From positions 8,123,747 through 8,187,746 of the forward strand of contig NW_025335985.1 in NCBI RefSeq assembly GCF_004798865.1: a stretch of 64,000 nucleotides of DNA, given 5' to 3'. The notes beneath the pieces are model-generated. The model ran no database searches. It saw nothing but the letters and a program-made list of their open reading frames with translations, and was not told the DNA's origin. Both the position numbers and the translations under genes were made by a program. Source of the stretch: Varanus komodoensis. Its lineage: Eukaryota; Chordata; Lepidosauria; Squamata; Varanidae. Below, one piece after another: positions 22,052 to 34,700 of the stretch; the stretch's first letter is position 1, and the number at the start of each line of letters is the position of its first letter.

Positions 22052-24947
22052 TCACGACATGCCCACCATGTGCATCTCCAGCCTATCCTTGAACACCCGC
22101 ATCGATGGAGCCTCAGCCACCTCCCAGGGAAGCCCATCCCACCCCCTCGGGGTCCTGACTGTCAGGAAGTGCTTCCTGGCATCCAAATGGGACCTTGGCT
22201 CCCTCAGCTTTGCTCCGTTGGAGCGCATCCTGCCTTCCTCTGCAGGGGAGAACAGGTCTCTACCCACCTCCATGTGACACCCGCTCACATACCTGTATGT
22301 TGCCAACATATCCCCTCTGAGTCTCCTCTTCTCCAGGCTGAAGAGGCCCAGTTCCCTCAGTCTCGCCTCATACGGCTTCCCCTGCAAACCGGCCACCAAC
22401 CTTGTGGCCCTGCGCTGCACCAACTCCAACCTGGCTGTGTCCTTCCTGTAATGAGGGGCCCAAAACTGAACACAATACTCCAGTTGTGGGCGCACCAGAG
22501 TCGTATAGAGTGGTAATAATACCCCTCTCGATCTAGAAGCCACACTTCTGGCTATGCAGCCAAGGGTGGCGTTCGCCCTCTTGACCGCCGCATCACACGG
22601 CTGGCTCATGTTCAGCCTGCAGTCAACCAGCACCCCGAGGTCCCTTTCACAAGTGCTGCTCTCCAGCCACTTGTCCCCTGACCTGTACTTATGACAGCTA
22701 TTCCTATGCCCCAAGTGCAAGACCTTGCCCTTCTCCACACTGAACGCCATCCTGTTGTCTCCTGCCCACTTCATAGTCTGTCCAGATCCTTTTGGATCCA
22801 AAGTACCTGCTCCTCAGTTGTGGCCACTGCTCCAGTTTTAGTGTCGTCTGCGAATCTGATCAGCAGACTGTTCACCCCTTCTTCCATGTCGTTAATGAAA
22901 AGATTAAACAGGATCGGCCCCAGGACAGAGCCCTGGAGGACCCCGCTTGTCACTGGCTGCCATCCTGATGATTCCCCGCTAATGGTTACCTTCTGCTTTC
23001 GGTCAGTCAACCATGCCCTAATCCACCGGACAGTGCTTTGGTGTATCCCAAAACTCCTCAGTTTCTCCACCAGGATATCATGGGGCACTTTGTCAGAGGC
23101 CTTGCTGAAATCCAGGGAAACCACATCCACTGCACCCCCTCCATCCAGCCATCGCGAAACCTTGTCGTAGAATTCCACAAGGTTTGTCTGGCAGGACCTG
23201 TTGTTGCGGAAGCCGTGTTGTGTGGCTGCCAGCCTCCCTTCCCTATCTAGCATCACTAGATCTCTCGCTATTATGAGCCTTTCCATTGTTTTTCCTACAA
23301 TGGACGTAAGGCTAACAGGTCTGTAATTCCCCATGTCCCTTCTACTACCCTTTCTGAAAATTGGGACCACTGATGCCACCCTCCAGTCCACCCTCCACCC
23401 TCCATGAGGCCTCAAAAATGGAGGCCAGTGGGCGTGAGAGAACCCCTGCCAACTCTCTAAGTACTCTCGGGTGTAACCCGTCAGGGCCTGGCGCCTTTGT
23501 AATGTCCAATGCCCTGAGGAGCCCCTCGACTTCAAGGGGGGGACTCTAATCTGTGTCCCTAAGTCCTCGGCCTCATCTAATCTCTTATGCGGATCTCCCC
23601 CGTCCTGCTTTGGGGAGAACACAGAGGCAAAATAGTCATTTAGCATCTGTGCCTGCTCCCTCGTATCAGTCACTGGATCTCCTTCCTCCTTATTTAGTGG
23701 TCCCACCACTTGTCTCCCCTTCCTATTTACATGCTGAAAGAAGCCCTTTTTGTTGCTCTTGATATTCTTGCCAAGTCTCAGCTCGTAATCAGCCTTAGCC
23801 TTGTGAAGAATCCTTCTGCAACAGGCCTCCTCCTCCCGGTAGACCCTTTTGTCTCTTTGCCCCAGTACCCATTTCCTATGGAGGTTCCTCTTTCATCTAA
23901 TCCCTCTAACCACCTCCTTTCGCATCCATGGCGGCACTCTCCTCTGCCTCCCCCCCTTACTGAGTAGAGGTATCATCAAGGCTTGCGCCTCCAAAACCTC
24001 CCTTTTGAGTGCCATCCACCCCTCCTCAACTCGCTTACCTTCCAGTAACCTATCCCAGGAGACTTTCCCCAGTCTGGCCTTCAGTTGGCCAAAGTTGGCC
24101 CTCTTGAAGTCCCAGCTTCTAGTGCTCGACCTGCTGCCTGTCCCCAGTTCCCTGATCCCAAAGCGAAGGATGGAGTGATCACTTGCATCCAGAGCTCCCC
24201 TAATCTGTACTTCATCTATCAGCTCCTCCCTGTTGGTCAAGTCCAAGTCAAGGATGTTTCCCCCCTTTGTTGCCTTTCAGACCCTCTGTGTGAAAAACCC
24301 TCCCTCTATAGCTTCTAGGAAGTGACGTGACCTGGCTGTCACCGCTGAGTGAGTCTCCCAAGTAATATCCGGGAGACTGAAATTTCCCATAATTATTGTG
24401 TCTCTCCCCCAAGATATCCTTAGAATCTGACCTGTCAGGACATCATCCAGGGTCTCAAGTTGACCTGGAGGGCAATAACATACCCCCACTGTCTGGTATC
24501 TTTCCCTGTCAAAACCCCAAGCTTCACCCAGACTGCCTCTGCCAAATCCCCATCTGTGCTGCATCCTATCTCACTGCATCCCATCCCTTCCCTGACCTAT
24601 AAAGCCACGCCCCCACCTCTCTTTCCCTTCCTGTCCTTGCTAAAAAGGTGATACCCTTCTATGTTCACATTCCAGTCTTGCCTTTCATTCCACCAAGTTT
24701 CTGTGATTCCCACCAGGTCAGACCCTCCTATTCCCAGGAGAGCTTCCAGCTCTTCCTGCTTGTTACCCATGCTCCTAGCATTGGTGTACATGCACCTCAA
24801 CTCCTTCCCACTGCTTCCTTCCCTTGGAGTTCCCAGCCTCCTCCTTCCTCCCATCCTCCCTGATACCTGGCCCCTCTCTGTAGGAGTCCTGTCCGTCCCT
24901 GCAGTATCTCTAAAGCCCTGCTCCCAGAGCCCTGATCCTCCCCCCAC
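22052..24947 (-). pseudogene. CR1 ORF2, endonuclease and reverse transcriptase, broken
   Basis: Five successive minus-strand frames (24947-24597, 24564-24277, 24246-23893, 23709-22771, 22801-22052) together cover an APE-type endonuclease, an RT domain and the C-terminal CR1 domain ending in RLEMHMVGMS. The RT block holds VDVVSLDFSKA and FADDTKTG. The endonuclease metal-site motif reads MGNFSLPDI instead of the usual MGDFNLPDI, a change expected to abolish activity. At least three frame breaks are present. Confidence 0.85.
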
Positions 24948-24995
24948 ACTTGTCCAGTGCAGACATGTTCCTGGGGGGCCTAAATTCCCCCCCCC

Positions 24996-25835
24996 TCAGT
25001 TTAAAGTCTTCTGGACGAAGCTCACTAGAGCATCTCCAAAGGACCTTTTCCCCATCCTCGTGAGGTGCAATCCGTCCCTTGCCAGAAGTCCATTGGCAAG
25101 AAAACGAGTGCTGTGGTCGAGGAATCCGAAGCATTCCTTCTGGCACCACACCCTAAGCCAGTTGTTCACCTTGGAGGCCTTCCTGTTCCTTCCTGGCCCA
25201 AATCCCTGGACAGGTAAGATTGACGAGAAGGCCACTTGGGCCTTCAGCTCTCTGAGTTTCTTCCCCAAGGCCTCAAAGTCCCTGGTGGTCCCAACCAGAC
25301 CCTGCCTGGCCACGTTGTTTGTGCCCACATGGATCACCAGGAGCGGCTGGTGACCCCCGGAGCGAACAAGATGCTCCACTCTGTCCTTCACATGCCGGGT
25401 GTGTGCACCCAGCAGGTTGGGGCGACACACTGCTGGCTCAGTGCCCCTCAGCAGGGAGTCCCCAACAACAATCATCCACTGCCGTACCTTCCCGGTGCTG
25501 GTGAGCGGCCGTGCCCTGGCCCTCGCCTCTCCTGCAGCGGCCCCCTTGCCGCCTGATGTCTCAGGCTGGGGGTCCTGCTGGTCCCCCGAGGCCTCATCAG
25601 CCCCAGCCTCCCCAAGTGGAAAGAACCTGTTTCCCAGCTTCAGATTGGTGCCAGGAGGAGGAGGAGGCCGTGCTGGCCTCCTCCTCCTGTGGGTGACATG
25701 CCTCCATGTCTCCGCGGCTGCTCCTCCCGTGGCCTCTCCCTCAACCCCCTGTCCAGAGGGGGGCTGCTCCAGGGGGGCCTGGAAAGCTCTCTCGGCCCTC
25801 AGGCACCTCACCTCCTCCTCTAGCAGGGCCACCAT
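24996..25835 (-). pseudogene. CR1 ORF1, esterase-bearing open frame
   Basis: Open for 279 codons. The N-terminal part is acidic and coiled-coil-like, followed by a Pro-rich linker. The SGNH/GDSL hydrolase-like domain starts at GDSLLRGTEP, continues with HVGTNN and ends with DGLHLTRMG. All three blocks that carry the catalytic Ser, the Asn of block III and the Asp/His pair of block V are present. Esterase and PHD-type modules in ORF1 are known for CR1 elements of vertebrates. The zinc-binding part is only partly in this frame, so the frame is probably not translated as a whole ORF1. Confidence 0.75.
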
Positions 25836-26422
25836 CTTGCACCGAGGGCAAGTGTAGCCCTGCCTCTCCTGGGGAGGAGGGCGGACATGTCGCAGCTCTC
25901 GCAGCGGACAGCAACCCCCGTGACTCCCGCCAAGGCCGTCTCCTGGTCTGCCATCGGGATCCCTTCCGAGACCCTACCTTGGTCCCCCGCCTTGTTTCTC
26001 CTGCAGTTCCTCTCACTCGCCCAGTTATCCCAGACAAAAACCCACTCGCACACACACACAAGGATAAAATAAACTTAAATTTAAATTGGAAGAAAAACAA
26101 AGCACAGCACAGCACAGCACAAACAAACAATCAAACCCCTGTGTCTCAGGGAAGGGAGCCTCCGGACAGCCCGGGCTGCAGCTAAGGGACACAGACAAGG
26201 GACGAGGCCCCACCCCCCTGCTCCCTCCCGGCCCCTCTAGCCTCTCTGGCCCCACTGCCCTTCCCCTCCGCTGCTCCTGGCCCTCTGCTCCTCTGCCCAG
26301 CTCCTACCTTGCCTTCGCCAGTCCCCTGGCCACTCAGCGCTCTCTCCCAGCCTCTGCCTCTGCTGCTCTGCTGCTCTGCCAAGAGGCCAGAGCCAAAAGC
26401 CTGTCCTCTCCTTCACCCCCAT

Positions 26423-26476
26423 CTGCAGAGCCTTTCCTTTCAAGTGCCTCTGCAGAGCCTTTCCTTTCAAGTGCCT
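26423..26476. repeat. 27-bp direct tandem duplication
   Basis: Two exact copies of a 27-base unit (26423-26449 and 26450-26476), starting CTGCAGAGCCTTTCCTTTC. It lies upstream of CR1 ORF1 and may be part of the CR1 5' UTR, where short tandem units are common, or of the flank. Confidence 0.9.
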
Positions 26477-26646
26477 CCTCTGGGAAAAGGAAAAACAGCC
26501 CCGAGCTGTGCAAATGATCCCCCTGCTCCTGATTGCCCAGCAGCTGTGCTTCCTTTGCAATGTAAAAATACCTGGACAGCTCATGCTTTGTCTTAAGGAA
26601 TGTTGCATCTCTGGTTGTAAAAACCAAACACTGAAACACTGAATCC

Positions 26647-27006
26647 TGTTAGAATTATGTAATTCCTGATTGTTTTATCTGTTACTCAAGCCTTCAATGT
26701 GTCATGATGTTTTGTCTGATGTCTATAACGATTTCTCAGTGTTTCTGTACTATGATTTTGCATTTCCCCGTTGTCCTCACCTTCTCATCCATTCCGAAAC
26801 TCACCACCACCCTGAGCCACAACTTTAAAAACTCTATATATGCTCTGGATCACTTGTAGTCAGTGCAGTATACTGACTGCCCAACAGTGCTGCTGTTTTC
26901 TCAGACAGAGAGGGGTGCCTGGTTGCTTTCCCAGTAAAACTGCTGAGTCTGGGCATCGTGTCCAACGTACATTCCCTTGGTTCTGCTATTGAGATTTCCT
27001 GACAAG
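26647..27006 (+). mobile_element. Possible solo-LTR-like fossil
   Basis: A 360-base segment begins TG and ends CA. It is richer in A+T than its flanks and carries a TATATATG string near 26836, as an LTR promoter would. No coding part, primer-binding site or flanking target duplication is evident, so this is a weak suggestion. The alternative is ordinary old repeat DNA. Confidence 0.25.
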
Positions 27007-27121
27007 AAGTTGCAGTGAAAGACGGCATATTTTGGCTCAGTCACCATTTAAATGGAGAAGAGGAAGTGAGTTATTGAAGTTGAGAAGAGGGAGGGGAGGG
27101 GTGGGGAGGAAGAGATGATGA

Positions 27122-27196
27122 AGAGGTCAGACTAGATGGCCCGGGAGACCCCTTCTGACTCGCTCTGTTCCTATGTTTCTGTGTTTCTATGATGAC
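27122..27196 (+). mobile_element. CR1 3' tail fragment, plus orientation
   Basis: GGTCAGACTAGATGGCCCGG with the following CCCCTTCTGACTCGCTCTG block is the CR1 3' terminus in plus orientation. It faces the minus-strand CR1 starting about ten bases later and forms an inverted repeat with it. Confidence 0.8.
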
Positions 27197-27204
27197 AACT
27201 GAGA

Positions 27205-28190
27205 CACGGAAACAAAAACATAGCTAGTCAGAAGAGGCCTCCTGGCCCATTTAGTTGGACCCCCGGTTCCAGCTGGCTCTGCTCATGACTTGCCCACCAT
27301 GTGCACGTCCAGCCTGTCCTTGAACACCCTTCCCGATGGGGCCTCACCCACCTCCCAAGGAAGCCCATTCCACACCCTCGGGGTCCCAACTGTCAGGAAG
27401 TGCTTCCTGGCATCCAAATGGGACCTCGGCTCCCTGAACTTTGCTCCGTTGGAGCACGTCCTGCCTTCCTCTGCAGGGGAGGTCTCTACCCACCTCCACG
27501 TGACACCCCCTCACACACCTGCATGTTGCCAACAGATCCCCTCTGAGTCTCCTCTTATCCAGGCTAAGAGACCCAGTTCCCTCAGTCTCACCTCACACGG
27601 CATCCCCTGCAAACCGGCCACCAACCTTGTGGCCCTGCGCTGCACTGACTCCAACCTGGCTATATCCCTCTTGTAATGAAGGGTCCAGAACTGAATGCAA
27701 AACTCCAGCTGTGGGCGCACCAGGGTCATAAAAAGTGGCAGTAACACCTCTCTCAATCTAGAAGCCATGCTTCTGGCTATGCAACCAAGGGTGGCATTTG
27801 CCCTCTTGGCCACCGCATCACACGGCTGGTTCATGTTCAGCCTGCAGCCTACCAGCACCCCGAGGTCCCTTTCACAGGTGCTGCTCTCCAGCCACTCGTC
27901 CCCTCACCTGCACTTGTGATGCTGTTCCTACGCCCCAAGTGCAAAGATTGAACAGGATCAGTCCCGTGACCGAGCCCCGGGGGACCCCGCTCATCACCAA
28001 CCGCCACCCCGATGATTCCCCGCTAATGGTCACCTCCTGCTTTCGGTCAGTCACCCATGCCCTAATCCATCGGACGGTGCTTTGGTGTACCCCAGAACTC
28101 CTGTTTCTCCGCCAGGATATCACGGGGCTCTCTGTCCGAGGCCTGGCTGACTCCCAGGTAGACCACACCTACAGTCCCCTCCGTCGAGCC
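27205..28190 (-). mobile_element. CR1 3' fragment with internal deletion
   Basis: Same subfamily as the 22-26 kb copy: frame 27858-27511 reads GCRLNMNQPCDAVAKRANAT and continues to the C-terminal domain. Compared with the longer copy, about 180 bases are missing near 27945, where CCCCAAGTGCAA runs directly into AGATTGAACAGG. This removes the FADD active-site region. Truncated at its 5' side near 28190. Confidence 0.85.
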
Positions 28191-30430
28191 GCCTCGAAAC
28201 CTTGCCGTACCCTGGCAGGGAAGAACGCCCCACCCTGGCTGTGCACTGCGGAGCCCGCGCCTGACGGGGGGTCCCGCCCACGCTTGCCGCTGCCCCAGGG
28301 AGGCCGGCGCAGAGGGGCTCTGCTCGCCAGGCTCCTCTGCAGGTCCAGTGCCGTGCTGAGCCGCTGATGCGGCACCCCCCGCCCGGCCCCCGGCCTGTGA
28401 CCAAGTTGCTGCCACGTCCAGGGCCTGTGGCGATGCCTCTGCTGCTCCTCTGGCCCGCCAGGGATGGCCGTGGGGGCCAAGGGGGCCCGGCAGTCCCGCT
28501 CGTGGGCCAGAGGGAAAGGAAAAGAGTGTGCCCGGGAGGACAGGGCTTTGGCTGAGCCAGTTCTGCTCTCCCTGCTGCCGGCCACGTAGGCGCTCCGAGC
28601 AGACAAAGGATCCTGGTTGCTGGCAGAAGCCTTGGCGGGGGGCAGTGGCCGGACCCCTGGCCTGCAGCTCACGCCGCTCCTGTAGCCCCGGGCCCTCCCT
28701 CTGGCCTCCTCCGGGCTCCTGGCCACCCGAGGGCTCTTCGTGGGCCCCGCTCGGCCTTGCTAGACCGGCTGCCTGGCCAGGCCTGAGGCCAGAACCCAGC
28801 CCACCGCTGGCACCCAGCCGCAGGTGCCCCCTCTCGCCACGCTTCCGGCAAGCCGCCCAGCGCTCCCCGATGCACAACCTGGCGCATCTTGTAGGCTTCC
28901 CTCACTCTTCAGCAGTGCAGCCCTTTTCCGAGAACGAGCGCCATCCAATCAATGGGACTTTCACCTGAGCAGACGCACCTGGACAGGACTGTGAAGGACC
29001 TTTCACTCGCTTTGATGGGGGCCGTGCGTTGTGGGCGGGGAGGGATGCGGGAAGCCGCTGGCCCTGCCCAGCCGAGCTCACCCTGGAGCAGAGGGAAGCA
29101 CGACTTTCGGGGCGAGATCCCGTCCGGACAGTCGCGCTCCGGCCAGGAAAGGGGTGCCTGCGGAGTCCCCTCTCCCCTGCAGCGTGCTTCCCTGCTCCGC
29201 CTCTCCATTGCCTCTGAAGCTGCTTGCGGAGAGAGGAAGCCGAGAGCAGCCCTGCTGGAGCTGACCATCGCGCCCAGCGCGCCGCGGCACCCCACACCTC
29301 CTCCCTCCCTCGGAGCATCTTCTCCTGCTTGGCTACGCAGGTGGGGAAGGTCGTGCCGTTGCAGCTTCTACCTTCATCTCCGCTTAGGAAGCGTCAACTG
29401 CGTTTGGCGTAATGAGCAATGTAGAGAAGGGCAAGCCGAGGGCTGCCTGGCCCCCCCCCCCCCACCGGGACGGGCTCTCGGTGACTCTCTCCCAGGGAAC
29501 GGGCCACCAGGCGGCTTCTCAGCCGCCGCAGTCAAGGCCTCAGAGCGACAGGAGGCCCTTGCGAGGTGCAAAGACCCGTGACCGAGGAAGCTCCGCGAGG
29601 GCTGCCTGGTGCAGACCAAAACCAGGACGCCACGGCTAGGGGTTCCCTGGCCGGAAGACTGCTCTCAAAAGGGGGAAGTCGTACGGTGGAGGCCGCTAGG
29701 AGGGGTCCCTGGAGGGGTGGAGTGCCTCTGCGTGAGCTCCCGTCACCCGTCCTGTGCCGACCGGCCCTCTTTGGCGCCCGCCTGGTCAGTTTCTGCTCCG
29801 TTTCATGGGGACATAGAAGGCTGCTTTCCAGAAAGCAGATTTTTCTGGTGAGCAATAGCAGAACTTGGCCCTGTAAGTTACATCGGTTGCTCAGTACATC
29901 CAGGTAGCCTGGCGATGCAGTCTCCATGACAACCAGGCAGCCTTCTCAGAGGCATCGTACCTGTATGGCCACCTGACAGCGCTCGGCCGGTGGGTCCCGC
30001 AGCACCCCGTCCTCTGGCCGGGCGAAGCCAGCAGCATCTGTGTGGGGAGCAGGCGGACCCCCTGCAGCAGCGGCACCTGGGCGGCCCCTGAAATGGGGCA
30101 GACAGGCCCTTTCCGATGCCCGGCCACCTCTCCGTGCATGAGCCTGAGGAAGAGATGCCAGAGGGGGCAGCCGTCCGTGAGGTCACACCGAGGGACTGCT
30201 GAAGGCTGCGATGGCCACCTCCAGCTCAGCTCAGACCTGGGGTGGCCGGGCCTGTTTGGCCGGGCATGGGGAGAGACGGCTCCGCCCCGGGCTGGAGCAG
30301 CCCCTGGCGAGGAGGGCTGCCGCCCACACAAGAGCCGCACCATCTTTCCAGGACGGGCGCCGATCCTGGCAGCGGCCTGGCACGCCAGGGCTCTGGCAGG
30401 ACACCTCTTAGCAACGGCCACAGGCAGGAC
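28191..30430. other. Intergenic, no gene recognised
   Basis: GC-rich sequence between the CR1 fragment and the LRPAP1 poly(A) signal. Frames on both strands are Pro/Arg/Ala-rich without domain motifs. The non-repetitive nature suggests ageing unique DNA. A 14-base C run lies near 29450. Confidence 0.4.
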
Positions 30431-30450
30431 ATGGCGAGGGACCAACAGCT

Positions 30451-30456
30451 TTTATT
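30451..30456 (-). terminator. LRPAP1: LRPAP1 poly(A) signal
   Basis: AATAAA on the minus strand, 1.26 kb after the LRPAP1 stop. It is the first canonical signal found downstream, so the 3' UTR would span about 31719-30430. Confidence 0.65.
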
Positions 30457-31224
30457 TCCCACAGGTCTTCCCACAACCCTCTGTGACCCCCACAGCCCAC
30501 GGCTTTCCTGCAGCTGCACAAAGCGGCCCCACCTTGCCTTGCGTGCCGGGCTTCGCCGTCTGCACGCCAGAGAGAAGCCGCTGCGGAGGCACTCGCTCCG
30601 CAGCGCCGACTGGGAAATGCCCCTTCGTGCGACCAGCCGGCTCCCGCCAAGAGGCAGCACAGGCCCAGAGGCCTGGACTGGCCGCTCCGGAGGTGTGCGA
30701 GGCAAGCAGCTGCTGGACGGATCCGCCGTGCCGGCAGAGGGCTGCCCGGGGGCGTTTCGCCTACTGAAAGCGCAGCTGCTGGATCGGTGCTACCAGGGCA
30801 GCTTTTCTGCTTTCAAAGACAAGATGCGACACACGCCGTGGCTCCATTCCCCCGCAGTGGGAAGCCCCGCTGATTCCCCAGGGCTGTCAGCCCGGCAAGG
30901 CAGCCCGGAGGTGGAGGGCAAGCCTCGCGGTCTGCCAGTGTGACCCCCAGCCACAAGCCCTCCTGCCCCCCCTCGACAGCAAGCTGGCTGGCTGGCGGTG
31001 CTCCTGACACGCTGGCTCCTTTGGACGGGCTGCCAGGGAACTCCTCCCCAGGCAAGCAGCCCCCCCCAAGAAGCCCCTTCCGGGAGCCGAACCAGCCGTG
31101 GCTGCACAGGCCCTCGGGGGAACGGGGGCGCAGCCGAGTCTCCGGGACCGGGCCGGAGGCTCTCGGGCCACGTTGCTGCAGCCCTCTCACGCGGCCAGTG
31201 ACGCGACAGTGAAACCCGCTGCCT

Positions 31225-31370
31225 GGGGAGTTGGGGGGGGGGGCTCTCCTGCCCTGGGGATGTTCAAGGGGAATCTGGACTGTCATCTGAGTGGGGGTGT
31301 GTAGACCCGGGGGGGGGGGGGGGGCGATCTTTACGGCCTGTCCCGGCTCTACCATTCTACGGCTTGGTCC
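31225..31370 (+). mobile_element. CR1 3' tail fragment
   Basis: GTTCAAGGGGAATCTGGACTG with a downstream 'CTCTACCATTCTACG' end resembles the last 150 bases of a CR1 element, interrupted by a run of 16 G at 31309-31324. It lies in the probable LRPAP1 3' UTR, on the opposite strand. Confidence 0.5.
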
Positions 31371-31719
31371 CCCAAAGAGACACGGTGCACCCAGCCGTCT
31401 CGGAGCACGTTCCACTCATTCTTCATTCAAAGGGAAAGTGACACCGTCGACCAAAACCACCCGCGCTCCATCCCTGCCAGCGCGCTTCCCGGCAATGCGG
31501 GGCCTCCTCCTCGGCGTGCCGGTTTCTGCTGCCTCAGGTCGAGAGATTAGGGCAGGAGTGACCGCTCGGCTGATACAGAAGGGAGCCGGAGATCGGGGAG
31601 TGCCCAGAGAGGGCAGGGGCAGCGCAGTGTGCCTCAGTTCCAGATAGTCAGAGAAATCTCAGGATATACTGGGGCTGCAGGCTGCCAGGGCAGAAGCATC
31701 TCCCCGGAACAGCAGAGTG

Positions 31720-34700
31720 TCAGAGCTCGTTGTGCTGAAGGCCCCGGGAAATCCGGCTGGACAAATCTTGCAGGTGCTTCTTGACCTGTGGGACAAAAAG
31801 CCGGTTCTGCTGGAGTCCCATCTTGCTGTTTTTTGCAGAAAGCCAATGCCAGGTGGCCCAGCCGCCGGCGGAGTGCCAAGCACGGCATGTGGGCGCGCGG
31901 GGGGAGCAGGGTGGAACGCGGCGGCCGGGCAGCCCGGGCAAGTGCTCCAAAGCAGGGACGGGGCGGCCGTGGGGGGCTGCCCCACTGGCCTCCACTGCCT
32001 GCAGAAAGGCCTCCGCTGCACCCTGGCACTGCGGGAGGCGCCTTCCCAGCCCCCCTGGAAAGGGGCGTCCCCAGCCAAGCAGGGTCCAGTTTGATAGGGA
32101 CAGGGCTGGCTGCACTTGAAATTTCCCACCAACTTACAGTTCATTTTCATCAGACAAGCCGCTAAAAAGCCTATTCTCTTTTTTCTAAAGGAGGAAAATT
32201 CACTACACATTTCCACTATTTCTAATATTTTTTCGAGCTCCCGCTGACCACAACTCCCCAGGCAACCGTTCCCACTTAGGGCTCGGGCCTGGATCTCGCC
32301 TGCAAAGCAACCGCTGCGCTTGGAAGACCCCGTCCCGTCCAGGGACTGCACCGATTCACGGCGGAAAGCGGCTCTCTTCAGGCTGGGTAGCGCCTTGCGG
32401 GACCAGAAGGGCCACAGCCAATCCCAGCCACCCAGACGAGAATTCTGCCCGCCGCTCAGCGAGCCCTCTCCTCGTGGGCAGCGGCCACCTCCTTGGGGGC
32501 TGTTCTGCACCGGCAGTCGCGCCAGCCCGGCTCAGCTGCCGGCCACTGGCCGGGAGCCGCTCAGGGCCATGGCCATGGCCACGGCCACGGTCACACGAAC
32601 ACAAACGCAGGGCGGGGGACGATGGCCGGGGAGCGGCACTTGCGAAAGGGACCTCGGGGTGCTGGTCGACGGCAGGCTGAACAAGGCCAGCAGTTAAGCG
32701 GGCGAACGCCACCCTCGGATGTCTAGCCAGCAGCGTGGCTCCCAGATCTAGGGGGTGTTGATGCTCCTCTACGCGATTCTGGGGCGCCCACAGCTGGAGC
32801 ACTGCAGCCAGTGCTGGGCTCCACATTATGGGAGAGACATCGCTAGGTTGCAATCGGTTCCATGCGGGATCACAAGAACGTGAGTCGGGCTGGGAGGGAT
32901 GGCATGTGAGGAGAGATGGAGGGTATTGGGCCTTTTCAGCCTGGAGAAGAGGAGACCCCGAGGGGGTCTTTTAGCGACTTCTGGGTATGTGAGGGGGCGT
33001 CAAGGGGAGGAGGGCTGGGACCTGTTCTTCCCTGCAGTGGAGGGCAGGACGCGTTCCAGTGGGGCAAAGCTCAAGGACCAGGCTTCAGGCTGGATGTCAG
33101 GAAGTGCTTCCTGGCGGCTAGGACACCTAGATACGGACTGGGCTTCCAAGGTTGGGGCCCCTTCGGTGCGGGTGTCCAAGGATAGGCTGGACATGCACAT
33201 GGTGGGCATGTCGTGAGCAGAGCCGGCTGGAGCCGGGGTCAGACTAGATGGCCCGGGAGGCCCCTTCTGCCTCGCTCTGTTTCTGGGTTTCTCTGTTTCT
33301 ACCCAGCGGCGAGAGCAGTGCCAGAACTATGACTCTGGGGCCTCTTCGTACAACCCCGTGTGCGCACTGCCCCCGGCCCCCACGCCCGCTCTCCTCCCCG
33401 TGCTCGGGGCGCCTCGGAGTGGCGGGGCCGTGGCACGTTCCCGTGGGGCCTCGGGTGCCTGCTGCAGGAGCTTCCCTGCCGGTCGTCAGGGGGCCCTGGC
33501 ACGGGCCCCGCCTCTGGGTGGAGGGGAAGCGCACGCCCAGTGGGAGCTGGGGAAGGGGAGGGCGGCTCTGCCCCAGCTCGGGACGGCGCGGTGCAAGGGG
33601 GTTCTCGCCTGGCAGCGGTTCCGAGGCCCTCGCGGCGCACGCACGATGCTCCGAGGCCTGGCGCTGGCCACCGCACAACACGTGCTCTGGGCTGCCACCA
33701 CTGGAGGGGAGGGGAGGGACAGCTCCCGCGGCCCCCCCCCAGTGGAAACGGGCCCTGCCTGAGGCGGCTGTGGGCCCACCACCCCCGAGGGGGCCCAGGG
33801 CAGCCCGACGGGGTGCTGGAGGCGGCTGCCTGGCCCCGTGCCAGGCAGGGGGACGCCCACCCACCTTGTAGCCCAGGTCCTTCGTCTTCTCCTCCAGCAT
33901 GGTGTACTTCTCCTTGTTCCGCACGATGTGCTCCTTGTCGCCGGTCCCCTCCACGTGCTTCAGCTTCTGGTGCGAAATCTCCAGCTGCTTCTGGTAATGG
34001 TGGTGCTTCTCCACCTTCGCTTCGAAGTGTTTCAGCTCCTCCTGGGCAGCAGATTCCGCCTTCATCAGGCGCCTCTCCCGGCCGCTCTGCTCCAGGGCCG
34101 GCTCCGCCGCACCCACACTCGAGGGCCCCTTGCGCCGTTGCCGTGCATCGCAGCAGGCGCCAGGCACGAGCAGCCCCCGCTAGAACCCCCTGCCCGCGAG
34201 ACCCTTCCCCCCGCCGGCACACGAGCCGGGCGAGGGGCGTCCTCAGCCGAGGGGCCGGCCTGGCGCTCGCCCCCCGCCAGCAGAGCCAAGGGAGCACATC
34301 CGGCCTCGAGGGAGGCGGGAAGGCGAGCCCAGCGGGGCGTGTGGCGCCACTGAGAAGACCGAGGGAGCGGAGGCTGAGCCGGAGGCAGGGAAGCACCCGG
34401 GCCGGAGAACACTCACCCGCAGCGATTCAAGCTCTTTCTCTGTAAAATTGGTGGATTTCGCCATATCCCACAGGTCAATCACGCGGGGCTCCTCAAACTC
34501 TGGAGGGGCAAGAAAATGCGTTCCTTGTCAAAACAGACCGTCCCGCGGCGCGTCCCATGCCAATGCACGAGCACAGAAACAGTGCTGGCCCTGCGGCCGC
34601 TCGAACGTCAGCCGAGGACCTGGCCTGCACACGCCCTTGGGAACCTGGCCGGGGAGGCCCCACGTGCCGGCGTGCGCGCACACAAGGCTGTGTGGTGCGG

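Larger units (their letters stand above)
21969..26240 (-). mobile_element. Near-full-length CR1 LINE (ORF1 with esterase, ORF2 with EN and RT)
   Basis: CR1-clade non-LTR retrotransposon on the minus strand; the 3' end is near 21969 and the 5' limit is uncertain. ORF1 (frame 25835-24996) has CPRCK just before its first Met and a GDSL-type esterase with GDS, HVGTNN and DGLH. An upstream CESC pair is in another frame, so one frameshift lies near 25870. ORF2 runs from about 24950 to 22052 in several overlapping frames. It has an endonuclease with YTNARSMGNK and SDHSIL (the usual GDFN is MGNFS here). The reverse transcriptase has NYRPVSLTSI, GVLQGSVLGPILFN and FADDT. Because the frames are split by a handful of frameshifts, this copy is inactive but fairly young for the window. 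Confidence 0.9.
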
